A stretch of 8,183 nucleotides of DNA from Acidobacteriota bacterium (GTDB lineage: Bacteria > Acidobacteriota > Blastocatellia > RBC074), in contig JABFSD010000690.1 of assembly GCA_013140935.1 (NCBI GenBank), positions 1 through 8,183 on the forward strand, read 5' to 3'. Position numbers and translations under genes: made by a program. Numbering within the stretch: the stretch's first letter is position 1; each line of letters starts with the position of its first letter. Below, piece by piece: positions 1 through 8,183 of the stretch. The notes under the pieces were generated by a model that worked only from the letters and a program-made list of their open reading frames with translations, was not told the origin of the DNA and ran no database searches.

Positions 1-415
1 TCAGGATGCCGCCGAGTACTGACAGGTCGAGGTAATCACCTTTGGCTGCGCCTACGAGCAGGCCGCAATACGCCATGAACAAAGAGAGCGTCAGCGTCAA
101 AAACGATTTGATCGGTTGATCCCACGGTTGCGCCGTAATCAAAAAGCCCATCAACGAAGCGCCTAAAATTCCCATCGTCGAACCGATAGCCGCGCCAATC
201 AGCGTTTTCAGCGAAGCCCGTCGAATGCGTAATTCAAAATAAATAATGCCAGCGGCAATCAACGCGGCGAAGATGGTGGAAAGAATTTTTGAACCCGATT
301 CGCCGCGCCAGCCGATGGCTTCGGCGACGTTGGCGGGAATGGGATGAATCAAATAGCCGGCAATGATCAGGATTAGAATAAAAACTGCCCGAATCAGGAT
401 GATGTCTGCGTGCAT
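1..415 (-). CDS. Membrane PIN/TRAM-domain protein (YacL-like), N-terminal part only
   Basis: The reading frame opens at ATG 415-413 and stays open to the left edge (138 codons), so the C-terminal half is missing. My translation gives four hydrophobic segments at about residues 4-23, 42-61, 70-93 and 103-121. They are followed by a short cytoplasmic-type stretch with KGDYLDLSVLGG. This four-helix start ending in a 'GLxVGAxKGDxLxLSxLGG' pattern is how integral-membrane PIN/TRAM proteins of the YacL type begin. In that family a PIN nuclease-like domain (LDTSVIIDGRI-type motif) and a TRAM RNA-binding domain follow; neither is visible here. The family's function is poorly known, probably RNA-related at the membrane. 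A GAGG stretch lies four bases before the ATG, a little close for a ribosome binding site. Assignment rests on recognition of the N-terminal pattern. Confidence 0.7.
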   Translation of the reverse strand, partial: MHADIILIRAVFILILIIAGYLIHPIPANVAEAIGWRGESGSKILSTIFAALIAAGIIYFELRIRRASLKTLIGAAIGSTMGILGASLMGFLITAQPWDQPIKSFLTLTLSLFMAYCGLLVGAAKGDYLDLSVLGGIL

Positions 416-485
416 AAAACCTCAAAGATCAGACGCTGCGGTGTGGTGCAGCAGCGCCCGTGACAAAACAGATGATGTGTGTAGG

Positions 486-502
486 CGAAGCCCTGCGCTT
501 CG
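486..502. repeat. Small intergenic hairpin CGAAGC/GCTTCG
   Basis: CGAAGC (486-491) and GCTTCG (497-502) form a 6-bp stem with a five-base loop in the leader of the PIN/TRAM gene. It resembles the small palindromes scattered between genes in many genomes. No function can be assigned from one copy. Confidence 0.3.
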
Positions 503-553
503 GGGCGAGAAGCGAAAGCTGCCTGGATGAATTGAATGAATGAAAAGAAATGG

Positions 554-572
554 TTGGAAATGCGATTTCCAA
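554..572 (-). terminator. Perfect 8-bp hairpin; weak terminator or leader stem
   Basis: TTGGAAAT, a three-base loop and ATTTCCAA form a perfect 8-bp stem about 60 bases after the peptidase stop. On the minus strand the stem is followed by CCATTTCTTTTC, which is only loosely T-rich. It could be a weak terminator for the peptidase gene. It also lies just downstream of the candidate promoter at 583-611, so it may instead be the 5' end of the PIN/TRAM leader. The rest of the 416-631 gap holds a second small stem (486-502) and no gene that I can support. Confidence 0.3.
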
Positions 573-582
573 AAACGCGCGG

Positions 583-611
583 ATTCTAGCACGCGACTGG
601 GAAAGCGTCAC
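583..611 (-). promoter_or_regulatory. Candidate sigma-70 promoter for the PIN/TRAM gene
   Basis: Read on the minus strand, GTGACG (611-606, 4 of 6 to TTGACA) is followed after exactly 17 bases by TAGAAT (588-583, 5 of 6 to TATAAT). It sits in the 216-base gap between the peptidase stop and the PIN/TRAM start. Transcription from it would leave a leader of about 160 bases. Sequence match only. Confidence 0.35.
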
Positions 612-631
612 GGTAAGCAAAATTAGCTACG

Positions 632-1969
632 TTAAGCCGCCGCCAGTTCAACCTCGGCTTCGGCTTCGAGCGAAAACTCTTCTTCAAAGGCCGTTTCTTC
701 TTTGGGAATAAACCATCCGACCGTGCGCGTGTCTTCGGTGAAATAGGCTTGCACGACACGCTGAATGTCGGCCGGCGTGAAGGCGGTGACGAGTTGCGGG
801 AAGTCTACGTAATGCCGCCAGCCGACGACGACTTCGGCTTCGCTCAAAGAGCGCGCGATGCTCATGCAACTGTCACGCTGATAAATCATTTGCGTGAGAA
901 TCATGTTTTTCGCCTTGGCGAGTTCGCTGTCAGTGACGGGCTGGGCTTTGAGTTTTTCGACCTCCGCATAAATCGCATTCTCAACCGTAGCGTGTTCAAC
1001 GCCGGGGTTGAGCGTAGCCTCAATCGTGAAAAGTCCGGGGTCGAGAAAGCTGGCGGCGTTGGCTCCTTCGTCGAGGGCGAGTTGCGTTTCGACCAGCGCC
1101 TGATAGAGCCGCGACGTAACGCCCGCCGAAAGAATCGTATCGAGCAACGCCAATGCCGTAGTATCGGCGTGACGTGCTTCAGGAATGCGCCACGCGATTT
1201 CGACGATGCCGAGCTGTCCGGCACGACGTAACACGAAACGGTTCTCGCCTTCCTGCGGCGGCTCGACCGTATACATCGGCGGAATCGGATGCGGCGACGA
1301 CGGCAAAGGTCCGAAGTGCTTGGAGATCAAGTCCAACGCTCGCGTTTCTTCAAAGTCGCCCACCACTAAAGCCACAGCATTGTTAGGGTGGTAATAAACG
1401 TCATAAAACTCTTTGAGCCGTTCGGTCGGCACGCCTTCGACATCGGTGCGCCAGCCAATCGTAGGGTGATGATAAGGATGTTCACGGAAGGCCGCCGACC
1501 ATACGCGTTCATCAAGAATACGCGAGGGTTCGTTTTCGCCGCGCTCCAGTTCGTTGCGCACAACCGTCATTTCGGATTGGCGATCTTCGTCGGCGATGAA
1601 GGAGTTGCGCATGCGGTCGGCTTCGAGATGAATGGCGAGTTCGAGTTGGTCGGAAGGCAGCATCTCGAAATACCGTGTGCGGTCATACCACGTATCGGCG
1701 TTGAACGCCGCACCTTGCCGTTGCAACACGGCGGCAATCTGTTGACCGTTGCGCTTGTTATAGCTCGGCGTGCCTTTGAAAAGCATGTGTTCAAGCAGAT
1801 GCGTCGAGCCGGTGTGACCGACGGCTTCGTTCCGCGAACCGACGCGATAGACGACCATGAAGGTGACGACAGGAGCCGTCGTTTGCGGCATCAACAGAAC
1901 CTTGAGGCCATTGCTGTCGAGCGTGTATTCGGTGATGCCTTCGTATGAGGTGACTTTGGTAAATGCCAT
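632..1969 (-). CDS. M16-family zinc metallopeptidase (pitrilysin/processing peptidase-like)
   Basis: This 445-residue protein is a single M16B-size subunit. The inverted zinc motif HLLEH is at residues 57-61, inside GSTHLLEHMLFKGT, which closely matches the family signature. The third zinc ligand should be a glutamate in the helix around E133-E140 (EMTVVRNELERGEN). The end of the N-terminal domain shows YHPNNAVALVVGDF (193-206), typical of the family. The C-terminal domain carries AGVTSRLYQAL (282-292), the region with the substrate-binding Arg/Tyr in M16 proteins. Family members degrade peptides or process proteins, usually as a two-subunit or two-domain clamshell. The protein has no clear signal peptide from this start. 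It ends in an acidic/alanine tail (about 424-445) that is not part of the usual fold. ATG 1969 is the only usable start before the upstream in-frame stop at 2015-2017. No Shine-Dalgarno sequence precedes it; a palindrome occupies that space. Confidence 0.9.
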   Translation of the reverse strand: MAFTKVTSYEGITEYTLDSNGLKVLLMPQTTAPVVTFMVVYRVGSRNEAVGHTGSTHLLEHMLFKGTPSYNKRNGQQIAAVLQRQGAAFNADTWYDRTRYFEMLPSDQLELAIHLEADRMRNSFIADEDRQSEMTVVRNELERGENEPSRILDERVWSAAFREHPYHHPTIGWRTDVEGVPTERLKEFYDVYYHPNNAVALVVGDFEETRALDLISKHFGPLPSSPHPIPPMYTVEPPQEGENRFVLRRAGQLGIVEIAWRIPEARHADTTALALLDTILSAGVTSRLYQALVETQLALDEGANAASFLDPGLFTIEATLNPGVEHATVENAIYAEVEKLKAQPVTDSELAKAKNMILTQMIYQRDSCMSIARSLSEAEVVVGWRHYVDFPQLVTAFTPADIQRVVQAYFTEDTRTVGWFIPKEETAFEEEFSLEAEAEVELAAA

Positions 1970-1978
1970 GCAAATAAG

Positions 1979-2011
1979 CGAAGGCCAGACGAGTGACTCA
2001 TCTGGCCTTCG
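1979..2011 (-). terminator. Palindrome between isomerase and M16 genes, possible terminator
   Basis: The stretch 1979-1994 is nearly the exact reverse complement of 1996-2011 (15 of 16), giving a GC-rich stem around CGAAGGCCAGA/TCTGGCCTTCG. It starts three bases after the isomerase stop on the minus strand. It is followed by CTTATTTGC, a poor T-tract, so termination may be partial. It ends nine bases before the peptidase ATG and takes the place where a ribosome binding site would be. Confidence 0.5.
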
Positions 2012-2014
2012 TGG

Positions 2015-2857
2015 TTAAAACTCGAGCGTTTTCAAATAATCGAAACTGATCTTGATGCTGTCTACGGGATTGCCGGGACATTGATCCTGCTCGACGATGA
2101 AATACTTCACGCCTGCTTGTTTTGATTTGGCGAAAATCGGTTTGAAATCAATACGCCCGCGGCCCACTTCGGTGAAGAAGGTTTTGTTCTTGTCCATATC
2201 CTTGACGTGAAAGGCGACGATGCGTCCGGGGTTTTTGGCAATGAAAGCCAGCGGGTCATGTTTGGCGGCAGTGATCCAATACAAATCCAGTTCGAGTTTG
2301 ACCAGTTTCGCGTCCGTCTCAGCCAACAATAAATCCATCGGCAGTTTGCCTTCGAGTTCGGTGAACTCAAAGTCATGATTGTGATAGCCGAATTCAATGC
2401 CCACTTTCTTAAAGGCTTCGCCCGCTTTGTTGAGGGTGGCGGCATGCGCTTTGTAATCGTCGATTGTCTTCCGCTCTTGCGGCATGAGAAAAGGACAGAC
2501 GACCAGTTTGTGTCCGACGGCTTGCGCGGTTTCTACCGCCTGACTCAGGTTCTCGCGCAGTTCCTTGATCGCCACGTGCGACGAAGGCGCTTCGAGTTTG
2601 TTTTTCATCAACACGTCTTTCACCTGTTGCGGCGTGCGGTTGTAATAACCCGCGAACTCCACTTGGTGATAGCCGACGGCGGCGACTTTGGCGATAGTTC
2701 CCTCAAAGTCTTTTTGTAAGTCGTTGCGCAGCGTGTAAAGCTGCACGCCGATTTTGGAAAGTTTTCGCGCGTGCGCTTCCGTCATACTTTGATGGGCCAG
2801 CCAAAGCCCGGTTCCGCCGATAGCGGCGCGGTGCAGAAACGTTCTGCGGTTCATCAT
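2015..2857 (-). CDS. Tat-exported sugar isomerase/epimerase-like TIM-barrel protein
   Basis: The 280-residue protein starts with a twin-arginine signal (MMNRRTFLHRAAIGG, then a short hydrophobic run and AHA near residue 30), so it is probably exported folded. The rest is a xylose isomerase-like TIM barrel (AP endonuclease 2 superfamily). Landmarks are GVQLYTLR (37-44), YHNHDFEF (158-165), LELDLYW (188-194), FHVKDMD (216-222), EVGRGRIDF (230-238) and FIVEQDQ (253-259). Candidate divalent metal ligands are E155 or H159/H161, D191, H217 and E256; the D-to-H spacing of 26 equals that in D-tagatose 3-epimerase. The substrate is unknown. Related exported proteins are often found near sugar oxidoreductases, but none is present here. 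GGAGG lies ten bases before ATG 2857, which favours the first of the two adjacent ATGs. It may be co-transcribed with the peptidase downstream (45-base gap), unless the palindrome terminates. Confidence 0.85.
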   Translation of the reverse strand: MMNRRTFLHRAAIGGTGLWLAHQSMTEAHARKLSKIGVQLYTLRNDLQKDFEGTIAKVAAVGYHQVEFAGYYNRTPQQVKDVLMKNKLEAPSSHVAIKELRENLSQAVETAQAVGHKLVVCPFLMPQERKTIDDYKAHAATLNKAGEAFKKVGIEFGYHNHDFEFTELEGKLPMDLLLAETDAKLVKLELDLYWITAAKHDPLAFIAKNPGRIVAFHVKDMDKNKTFFTEVGRGRIDFKPIFAKSKQAGVKYFIVEQDQCPGNPVDSIKISFDYLKTLEF

Positions 2858-2940
2858 ATCGCTCAGTCCTCCCGAAACTGTGTCTGAAAATGTGATTGTG
2901 ATATGCCAGGTGCGAGAGCGGCATCATAAACCATCTCACC

Positions 2941-2990
2941 AAAATAAAAAGTGGGGAGGTTAAGCCGATAACTTAAACCTCCCCACTTTA
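2941..2990 (-). terminator. Rho-independent terminator of the secreted-protein gene
   Basis: AAAGTGGGGAGGTTAAG (2948-2964) pairs with CTTAAACCTCCCCACTTT (2972-2989), leaving one bulged base and a seven-base loop. On the minus strand the stem runs into TTTTTATTTT. It lies 28 bases after the stop at 3018. The stem ends in A-T pairs on both sides, so it could also act for the plus strand, where no gene needs it. Confidence 0.85.
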
Positions 2991-3017
2991 TGTATTGAAC
3001 AGTCTTTTAACCCAATG

Positions 3018-4079
3018 CTAGTTCAAGTCGCAGTTGGGCGGGAAGACGGGAATCGTATAAGAGTTGCTCGCAGACAACGTCAGCTTATGCATGTTCCGTC
3101 CACCGGTGAAGGCGCTCGGTTGCGAACCGGCGTTCTGGTTGTAAGTAAGCACGGAGCCTAACAACCCGCGATCACCCTGGCTGCTGTAAATCTTCATCCA
3201 GCCCGTGCGACCCTGGCCGATGAAGCCCGTGAACGTGCCTGTAACGCGCGGGAAAGAGTTAGACAGCAAACCCTGAACCTGACAGTTGCCGTTTAGGTTG
3301 AACGAGACGCCTGCTTCAGCGTCGTCATACAGCAACCCGAACAACGAACCAGTCGTGGCAGCCCCTGATACCAACGAACCGCCTACGCGATTGACGATGA
3401 TCATCGTGGAGTTGCCATCCAGATTGCTGCCCAGACTCGACACCGCCAATACGCGCGGCGCACGGTTATATTGAATGTTATCGAAATTGATCAGCACTTC
3501 AGACGATCCGCCATCACATTCCGCCGTGGAATCAGCAGTAATTTTCGCGAAGGCTTCCGCGCCGAGATTCGCCGTGTGACCACTCGAAAACTTCACATAT
3601 TCATCGCCAATCAGGAAATTGAATTTGCGCGGGCAACCCGTCGCATCCGTGGCAACCGCTACGAGGTAGCCTGTGATGCCAGGATCAATATCAGACGCCA
3701 GGAAGCTCGCCGTTTGATTGGGCGTCAGGCAGATAAAGCTGTCGGCCACCGAACAGCCTGACGTGATAAAGAATAAGTGAACCGCCGCTGCTGAAGTTGA
3801 ACTGGTGTTCGTGATGTTGAGTCGCGCATTCTGGGTATTGCTGCCCGAAGCGGACGAAGTGTAGATGTTGTAAAACAGAATCGAGCCTGCCTTCTGGTCG
3901 CTGACTTCCGCTGTCTCGGGATAAGCAAGACCGGGATCTGCGGCCAGCACGGCTGCTGACATCATTAACGCCACCGCAAAGAGTGACGACGCCAACTGTG
4001 TAAGTTTGCGTGAGGGTTTCGTAAATGCCACTCCAAAGAGTGACGACGCCAACTGTGTAAGTTTGCGTGAGGGTTTCAT
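3018..4079 (-). CDS. Secreted Ser/Thr/Asn-rich protein of unknown function
   Basis: I do not recognise a characterised family. From ATG 4079 the protein is 353 residues, with a long N-terminal signal peptide (basic start MKPSRKLTQ, hydrophobic run LFAVALMMSAAVLA, likely cleavage near residue 46 before ADPG). The mature part is rich in Ser, Thr, Gly and Asn and has alternating hydrophobic patterns, suggesting a beta-sandwich secreted or surface protein. It has six cysteines (in SGCSV, FICL, TGCP, AECD, GNCQ and the C-terminal NCDLN), which could form disulfides. The layout (GSILFYNIYTSS start, IGDEYVKFSSGHTANLG middle, SYTIPVFPPNC end) seems familiar from uncharacterised soil acidobacterial proteins, a recollection only. 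The frame is open upstream to 4412, but AAGGAG at 4096-4091 and the signal peptide fix the start at 4079. A terminator follows, so it is probably a single-gene transcript. Confidence 0.75.
   Translation of the reverse strand: MKPSRKLTQLASSLFGVAFTKPSRKLTQLASSLFAVALMMSAAVLAADPGLAYPETAEVSDQKAGSILFYNIYTSSASGSNTQNARLNITNTSSTSAAAVHLFFITSGCSVADSFICLTPNQTASFLASDIDPGITGYLVAVATDATGCPRKFNFLIGDEYVKFSSGHTANLGAEAFAKITADSTAECDGGSSEVLINFDNIQYNRAPRVLAVSSLGSNLDGNSTMIIVNRVGGSLVSGAATTGSLFGLLYDDAEAGVSFNLNGNCQVQGLLSNSFPRVTGTFTGFIGQGRTGWMKIYSSQGDRGLLGSVLTYNQNAGSQPSAFTGGRNMHKLTLSASNSYTIPVFPPNCDLN
3970..4077 (-). repeat. In-frame 57-base tandem duplication within the signal peptide
   Basis: Bases 3970-4020 and 4027-4077 are identical apart from two adjacent bases, with a period of 57 (19 codons). 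In protein terms KPSRKLTQLASSLF occurs at residues 2-15 and again at 21-34. The first residue of the second unit is Thr (ACG) where the first unit has the start Met (ATG). This is what is expected if the original start codon was duplicated and one copy lost by a single base change. Confidence 0.95.
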
Positions 4080-4090
4080 AAGTGAGATTT

Positions 4091-4096
4091 CTCCTT
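4091..4096 (-). promoter_or_regulatory. Ribosome binding site deciding the 4079 start
   Basis: AAGGAG on the minus strand, 11 bases before ATG 4079. It selects this start, which opens directly into a signal peptide, over the longer in-frame opening at 4412. Confidence 0.8.
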
Positions 4097-4290
4097 TAAG
4101 GTTAATACTGCTCACGCGGATTGGCATAAAAAGCTTCGTGAAGTAGCGTCGGGCAAAGTCGCCCAACCAATACCATCGTGACACAACTTGAAAAAACAAA
4201 ATTGAGACCAGCGCAACTGGTTTTTTGTGAAGTGAGGCGCGCTGTCGAATGTTTGTCGCGCCTATGATCGTGGGAGCGTGGGGCGCGTTG

Positions 4291-4316
4291 CCTGTGAAGA
4301 AAAAATTCTTCGCAGG
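4291..4316. repeat. Inverted repeat at the predicted transcript start
   Basis: CCTGTGAAGAA (4291-4301) and TTCTTCGCAGG (4306-4316) are inverted copies with one mismatch and a four-base A loop. The element lies immediately downstream of the candidate -10 box. It could be an operator or a stem at the 5' end of the RNA. The rest of the 4080-4468 gap is A/T-richer, with small imperfect stems (for example 4207-4221) and a TTAATATTAA palindrome (4375-4384). I see no further gene there. Confidence 0.5.
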
Positions 4317-4317
4317 G

Positions 4318-4347
4318 GTTATAGCGCAGCACGTAATCGCTTGTAAA
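4318..4347 (-). promoter_or_regulatory. Candidate sigma-70 promoter for the secreted-protein gene
   Basis: On the minus strand TTTACA (4347-4342, 5 of 6 to TTGACA) is followed after 18 bases by TATAAC (4323-4318, 5 of 6 to TATAAT). It lies in the 389-base gap between the secreted gene and the divergent small gene. It would give a leader of about 230 bases. Confidence 0.5.
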
Positions 4348-4450
4348 TCATTCTTTTCTCGAAGTTTCCCGGAATTAATATTAAAAATTCGGCGAGCTTT
4401 TTCAGATGCCATTTTCTAATCTTGCGACGAAGGGAAACAGGTATCCCCAA

Positions 4451-4458
4451 GGAGAAGG
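4451..4458 (+). promoter_or_regulatory. Ribosome binding site deciding the 4469 start
   Basis: GGAGAAGG ends ten bases before ATG 4469. An earlier in-frame ATG at 4406 has no such site, and its extra 21 residues look non-coding. Confidence 0.75.
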
Positions 4459-4468
4459 AATTCTAATC

Positions 4469-4768
4469 ATGACAAATCTGATTCGCAGCCTGTTACGCGC
4501 GGGCGGTACGCGCCTCGTGAAAAAAGTCGGTAAAGCCCTGCCTGTCGTGGGCACGGCGGTCGTTATTGGCATGACGGCTTATGAGGTGAAAAAGAAAGGC
4601 TTGCTGCGCGGCATTGTGAATACGGCGCTTGACGCTACGCCGGTGATCGGCACGGCAAAAAATGTGATTGAGGTTTTTACGGGCGATTGGCTGCCTGACA
4701 AAGAGCCTGCGCCCCAAATTTTGGCAAATACGAGTCGCAAGGCATCAGCCGCACTGCCGCCGGTTTGA
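4469..4768 (+). CDS. Small basic/hydrophobic protein of unknown function, 99 residues
   Basis: I do not recognise this gene, the only plus-strand one in the window. The protein starts with a basic amphipathic stretch (MTNLIRSLLRAGGTRLVKKV). A hydrophobic Gly/Val/Ala segment follows (about 24-37, LPVVGTAVVIGMTA), then a basic turn (EVKKKGLLRG) and a second similar segment (TPVIGTAKNVIEVF, 57-70). It ends in GDWLPDKEPAP and a probably disordered tail. The paired P-V-V/I-G-T-A motifs suggest an internal repeat or two short helical hairpins. The single hydrophobic run is marginal for a membrane helix. Similar P-V-hydrophobic-G pieces occur in pre-toxin and bacteriocin-like proteins, but no toxin domain is present, so I assign no role. 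A strong Shine-Dalgarno sequence supports translation. It converges on gatA, with one base between stop codons and no terminator between. Confidence 0.65.
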   Translation: MTNLIRSLLRAGGTRLVKKVGKALPVVGTAVVIGMTAYEVKKKGLLRGIVNTALDATPVIGTAKNVIEVFTGDWLPDKEPAPQILANTSRKASAALPPV

Positions 4769-4769
4769 A

Positions 4770-6200
4770 TCATTCCGCCAACCGTTGCGCGACTTGCAGT
4801 AATCGGCCTTCGTCAAAAGGCTTGCCAATGAATTGCACGCCAATCGGCAGGTTCTCACTCGACATACCGCACGGAACGCTAACCGCAGGCAGTCCCGTCA
4901 GGTTGATCGTAACCGTATAAATATCACCGAGATACATCGCCAGCGGATCGTCGCTCTTTTCGCCGATCTTAAACGGCGGCGTAGGCGCGGTTGGCGTCAC
5001 AATCACGTCGCACTTTTCAAATGCGCGTTCAAAGTCTTGCACCAGCATCGTGCGCACGCGCTGGGCTTTTTCGTAATAGGCATCGTAATAACCCGACGAC
5101 AACGCGAACGTGCCGAGCATGATGCGGCGTTTGACTTCAGCGCCGAAGCCTTGCTCGCGCGTCTTGCGATACATTTCAGACAAGGTGCGCGCGTCTTCAG
5201 CCCGCACACCGTAACGCACGCCGTCATAACGTGACAGGTTCGACGAGGCTTCGGCAGTCGAGATCAGGTAATAAACGGCTACGGCATATTTCGTATGCGG
5301 CAGACTCACTTCAACGAGTTCAGCGCCTTGCGCTTTGAGTTGCGCGAGGGAGGCTTCGACCTTGGCTTTGACTTCGGCGTGCAAGCCTTCGCCGAAACAT
5401 TCGGGCGGCACGCCGATGCGCAAACCTTTCACGTCGCCACTCAACGCAGCCAAATAGTCTTCAAGATAATTTGGCACATCTACATTTGCCGAAGTCGCGT
5501 CGTAACGGTCGCGTCCGGCAAGAACATTCAACACACGCGCGGCGTCTTCAGCGCTGTTCGCTAATGGGCCAATTTGATCGAGCGACGAAGCGTGCGCGAC
5601 CAGGCCGTAACGCGATACGCGGCCATAAGTCGGCTTCATTCCGATCACGCCGCAAAACGAAGCCGGTTGGCGAATCGAACCGCCCGTGTCTGAACCCAAC
5701 GCGACGGGCGCGAGTCCGGCGGCGACTGCGGCTGCAGAACCGCCTGAAGTGCCGCCCGGCACATAAGCTTCGTTGTGCGGATTGCGCACGGGGCCATAAG
5801 CCGAATTTTCATTCGAACTGCCCATCGCAAATTCGTCGAGATTGGTTTTGCCGAGAATGATCGCGCCCGCGTCGAGCAGCTTCTTGACCGCCGTCGCCGT
5901 GTAAGGCGGCTGGTAATCACCCAGAATTTTCGACGCGCAAGTCGTGCGTAAACCTTCGGTGCAAAGATTGTCTTTGATCGCTACGGGAATGCCCGCAAGC
6001 GGCTTACTCGCCAGGTCTTGTTGAATAGTTGCGTCAGCTTGTTCCGCTTGCGCCAACGCATCGTGATTCACTGTGATGAAAGCATTGAGTTGCGGATTGC
6101 GCTGTTCGATGCGTTGCAAAAACTCGGCAACGATTTCGCTCGGCTGCTTGCCGTCTTTATACAGGCCGTGAATTTCGGCAATCGTAGGATTCGTGTTCAA
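4770..6200 (-). CDS. gatA: Asp/Glu-tRNA(Asn/Gln) amidotransferase subunit A (GatA)
   Basis: GatA is the glutaminase subunit of the GatCAB complex. It releases ammonia from glutamine so that GatB can convert misacylated Glu-tRNA(Gln) or Asp-tRNA(Asn) to the correct form in the cytoplasm. The 476-residue length is normal for the family. The amidase signature runs from about residue 148 to 185: [15 protein letters not shown], then [12 protein letters not shown]. The catalytic lysine is K76 in VAIKDN and the nucleophile is S175 in DTGGSIR. The position 24 residues before the nucleophile, where the cis-serine normally sits, is T151, with S152 beside it. The start is TTG 6200-6198. GGAG lies eight bases upstream, and no ATG, GTG or other TTG start exists before the in-frame stop at 6270-6272. 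gatC lies upstream on the same strand, separated by a long palindrome; gatB is not in the window. Confidence 0.97.
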   Translation of the reverse strand: MNTNPTIAEIHGLYKDGKQPSEIVAEFLQRIEQRNPQLNAFITVNHDALAQAEQADATIQQDLASKPLAGIPVAIKDNLCTEGLRTTCASKILGDYQPPYTATAVKKLLDAGAIILGKTNLDEFAMGSSNENSAYGPVRNPHNEAYVPGGTSGGSAAAVAAGLAPVALGSDTGGSIRQPASFCGVIGMKPTYGRVSRYGLVAHASSLDQIGPLANSAEDAARVLNVLAGRDRYDATSANVDVPNYLEDYLAALSGDVKGLRIGVPPECFGEGLHAEVKAKVEASLAQLKAQGAELVEVSLPHTKYAVAVYYLISTAEASSNLSRYDGVRYGVRAEDARTLSEMYRKTREQGFGAEVKRRIMLGTFALSSGYYDAYYEKAQRVRTMLVQDFERAFEKCDVIVTPTAPTPPFKIGEKSDDPLAMYLGDIYTVTINLTGLPAVSVPCGMSSENLPIGVQFIGKPFDEGRLLQVAQRLAE

Positions 6201-8183
6201 CCGTGTAACTCCATACTGGCAGTACGGGGAGCGTGAGCGACCTGAGCCTCGGCACTGCGTTACGTTGAATCAATTGACGCAATGCCGAGGCTCAGGTCGC
6301 TCACGCTCCCCGTACTGCCGCTAGTTTTTAGCCGCCAATCACGCGCGGTACGAGAAAGTGTCCGGCGTCGTGCGCGGGCGCTTGTTCGAGAGATTTGTCT
6401 GTGCCGAGACTCGGCTCGACCACGTCATCGCGTAGGGCGTAAGACGCTTGCAACGCACCGGCACTGCGCTGTTGCCAGGGCTTCACGCCAGCAGTGTCGA
6501 GTTCGTTCAACTGGTCAATGTGTTTCACAATCGCCGCGAGTTGATCAGTAAATTGGTCGGTCTCAGCCTCAGTCAATTCGAGGTTGGCGAGTTGCGCGAT
6601 CTTGGTGACTTCAGATTTGGTAATTGGCATCCGTGAAAGGATGAAGCACGAAGAACAAGAAAAAATTAGACAGGATTTCAGGATTTTCAGGATTTACGGG
6701 ATGTGAAAAAGGCTTGTCATTGCTTGCCTGTAAACGAATCCCGTCAATCCTGAAAATCCTGTCAATCCTGTCTAATTCTCTGTTGATTCGGGCTTCACAG
6801 TTTCTCCTTTTCGTTCGAGATATTTGGCCGCCGCGCGCAGAAATTGTTCGCGCAGCTTTTCGTCTTCGATTTGCGCGGCGTCTGCGCGCAGTTCTTCGGT
6901 CAGTTCCGCCGTATGTTCAAACGCCATCGGCTTGGGTTCGGCTTCCTGCGTCTTTTTGACGAAGCCGTAATCAATATGAAATTGGATATAAGTCACGACG
7001 GGCATGCCGATGACGGAATTGAGCCGAAAGAGATAATCGCCGCTGACTTTTTCCATCTGATTCTTCCACGAAAAATCGGGTACGGCGACGATCAAATGCT
7101 TTTGTTCAAGGCGCAGCGGAATACACGAATACGAAATTTGCGGCCCCGTCACGATGCGCCAAGCCGCAAAGGCCGCTTGTTCGCGCACCTCTTCGCTATC
7201 GCCCGACAGGCGAATCATCGTCGGCATGAGTTTGAGCATGCTGTTCATTTCTTCTTCGCTTTAACTGTTGGTTTGATTGCCGGAGCCACTTTCAAATTGC
7301 CGTGCGCGACGACGGGCCAATACTTTTCAAATACAAAATCGGGACTGTTGTCGCGGTCATGACAGCCGACACAACTCGCGGGCGCGGCGGGCGTCACGTA
7401 TTTGCCCTTCTCAGGTTTCGCCGCGTGTTCAGCGCCCGCGCCGTGGCACGACTCGCAATGCACGTTGGCGAATTGCGGCGTGGCCTTGATGTTGATGAAT
7501 CCGGCTTGCTTGAAGCCTACCGAATGGCAGCCCACACAGGCTGCGTCATAAATGCGCTGGCGCGTTTCGATCCCTTTGAATGCGTGCGCGTGCCGCGTCT
7601 TTTGCCATTTGTCGAATTCCGCTTTGTGGCATTGCGCGCACTTTTCAGAAGTCACAAACGAAGAAGGCGGCAAGCCGTCCACCGCAATTTTGGCGGCGAT
7701 GAGGGCGGCTTCGTCTTCGGCCATTTTGGTTTGTACGGCGTCAATTTCTTTGCGCGCGGTTTTGGTCATCGTGGCGAGCGTGGCGTCATCGGCGATGACC
7801 TCGTCGAGTTCGACATAACGCACCGTGAAGCGTTCGATGTCGCCGTCAGCATCGGCGTAAAAACGCAGTTCGCCGAGATGCTTGGTTTCTTTGGTCGCAT
7901 ACATAATCAACGTGTTGTTGATTTGCATCGGGTCGAGCGTAATGCCCGTGCCGTCGGCGTTGATGATGAGATCGAGGTCGGCGTTTTGTTGCGCGAGTTT
8001 ATTGACCGTGCCGCGTTTGAGATAGCCGACGATCACCGTCACATCGGCTTTATCCTGCACTTCGGCCAGTTCTTTTTTAGCGACGGCGAGCGGGTCTTCG
8101 ACCATGAATCCGCTGGCAGAAACTTGCCCTTTGAAATCATCGGGCGGCAAATCGCTCAGGCCGATGAAGGCAATGCGCACGGG

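Overview
This window is moderately GC-rich bacterial DNA. Almost everything is coded on the minus strand: seven minus-strand genes and one small plus-strand gene. Gene content and style point to a free-living Gram-negative soil or sediment bacterium, and Acidobacteriota (Blastocatellia-like) is my best guess. The clues are a DciA-type helicase loader gene, a gatC-gatA pair, a membrane PIN/TRAM-type protein, a Tat-exported sugar isomerase-like protein, a secreted Ser/Asn/Thr-rich protein of unknown function, a multihaem cytochrome fused to a phosphoesterase-like domain, and long palindromic repeats between genes. The phylum is an inference from recognition, not a search result.

Layout from left to right. 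The N-terminal membrane half of a YacL-like PIN/TRAM protein runs off the left edge (1-415). Upstream of it is a leader of about 216 bases with a candidate promoter and small hairpins. Then come an M16 zinc peptidase (632-1969) and a Tat-exported xylose isomerase-like TIM-barrel protein (2015-2857), separated by a palindrome. A clear terminator (2941-2990) ends the next gene, a secreted protein (3018-4079) whose signal peptide carries an in-frame 57-base tandem duplication. A 389-base non-coding stretch divides it from the only plus-strand gene, a 99-residue protein of unknown function (4469-4768). That gene converges on gatA with one base between the stop codons.

The right half reads leftward as cytochrome/phosphoesterase fusion (cut by the right edge), then dciA-like, gatC and gatA. 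The cytochrome and dciA-like genes overlap by ATGA. Two long, mutually unrelated palindromic repeats flank gatC: one lies between dciA-like and gatC and supplies the dciA-like stop codon; the other lies between gatC and gatA and ends just before the gatA ribosome binding site.

The genes do not form one pathway. GatC and GatA belong to the tRNA-dependent amidotransferase, whose GatB subunit is not here. DciA acts in replication initiation. The cytochrome, isomerase and secreted protein act outside the cytoplasm. I see no CRISPR array, tRNA, rRNA, transposase, phage gene or defence system. The most unusual items are the degenerate phosphoesterase fused to a four-haem cytochrome, the duplicated signal peptide, and the two intergenic palindromes.
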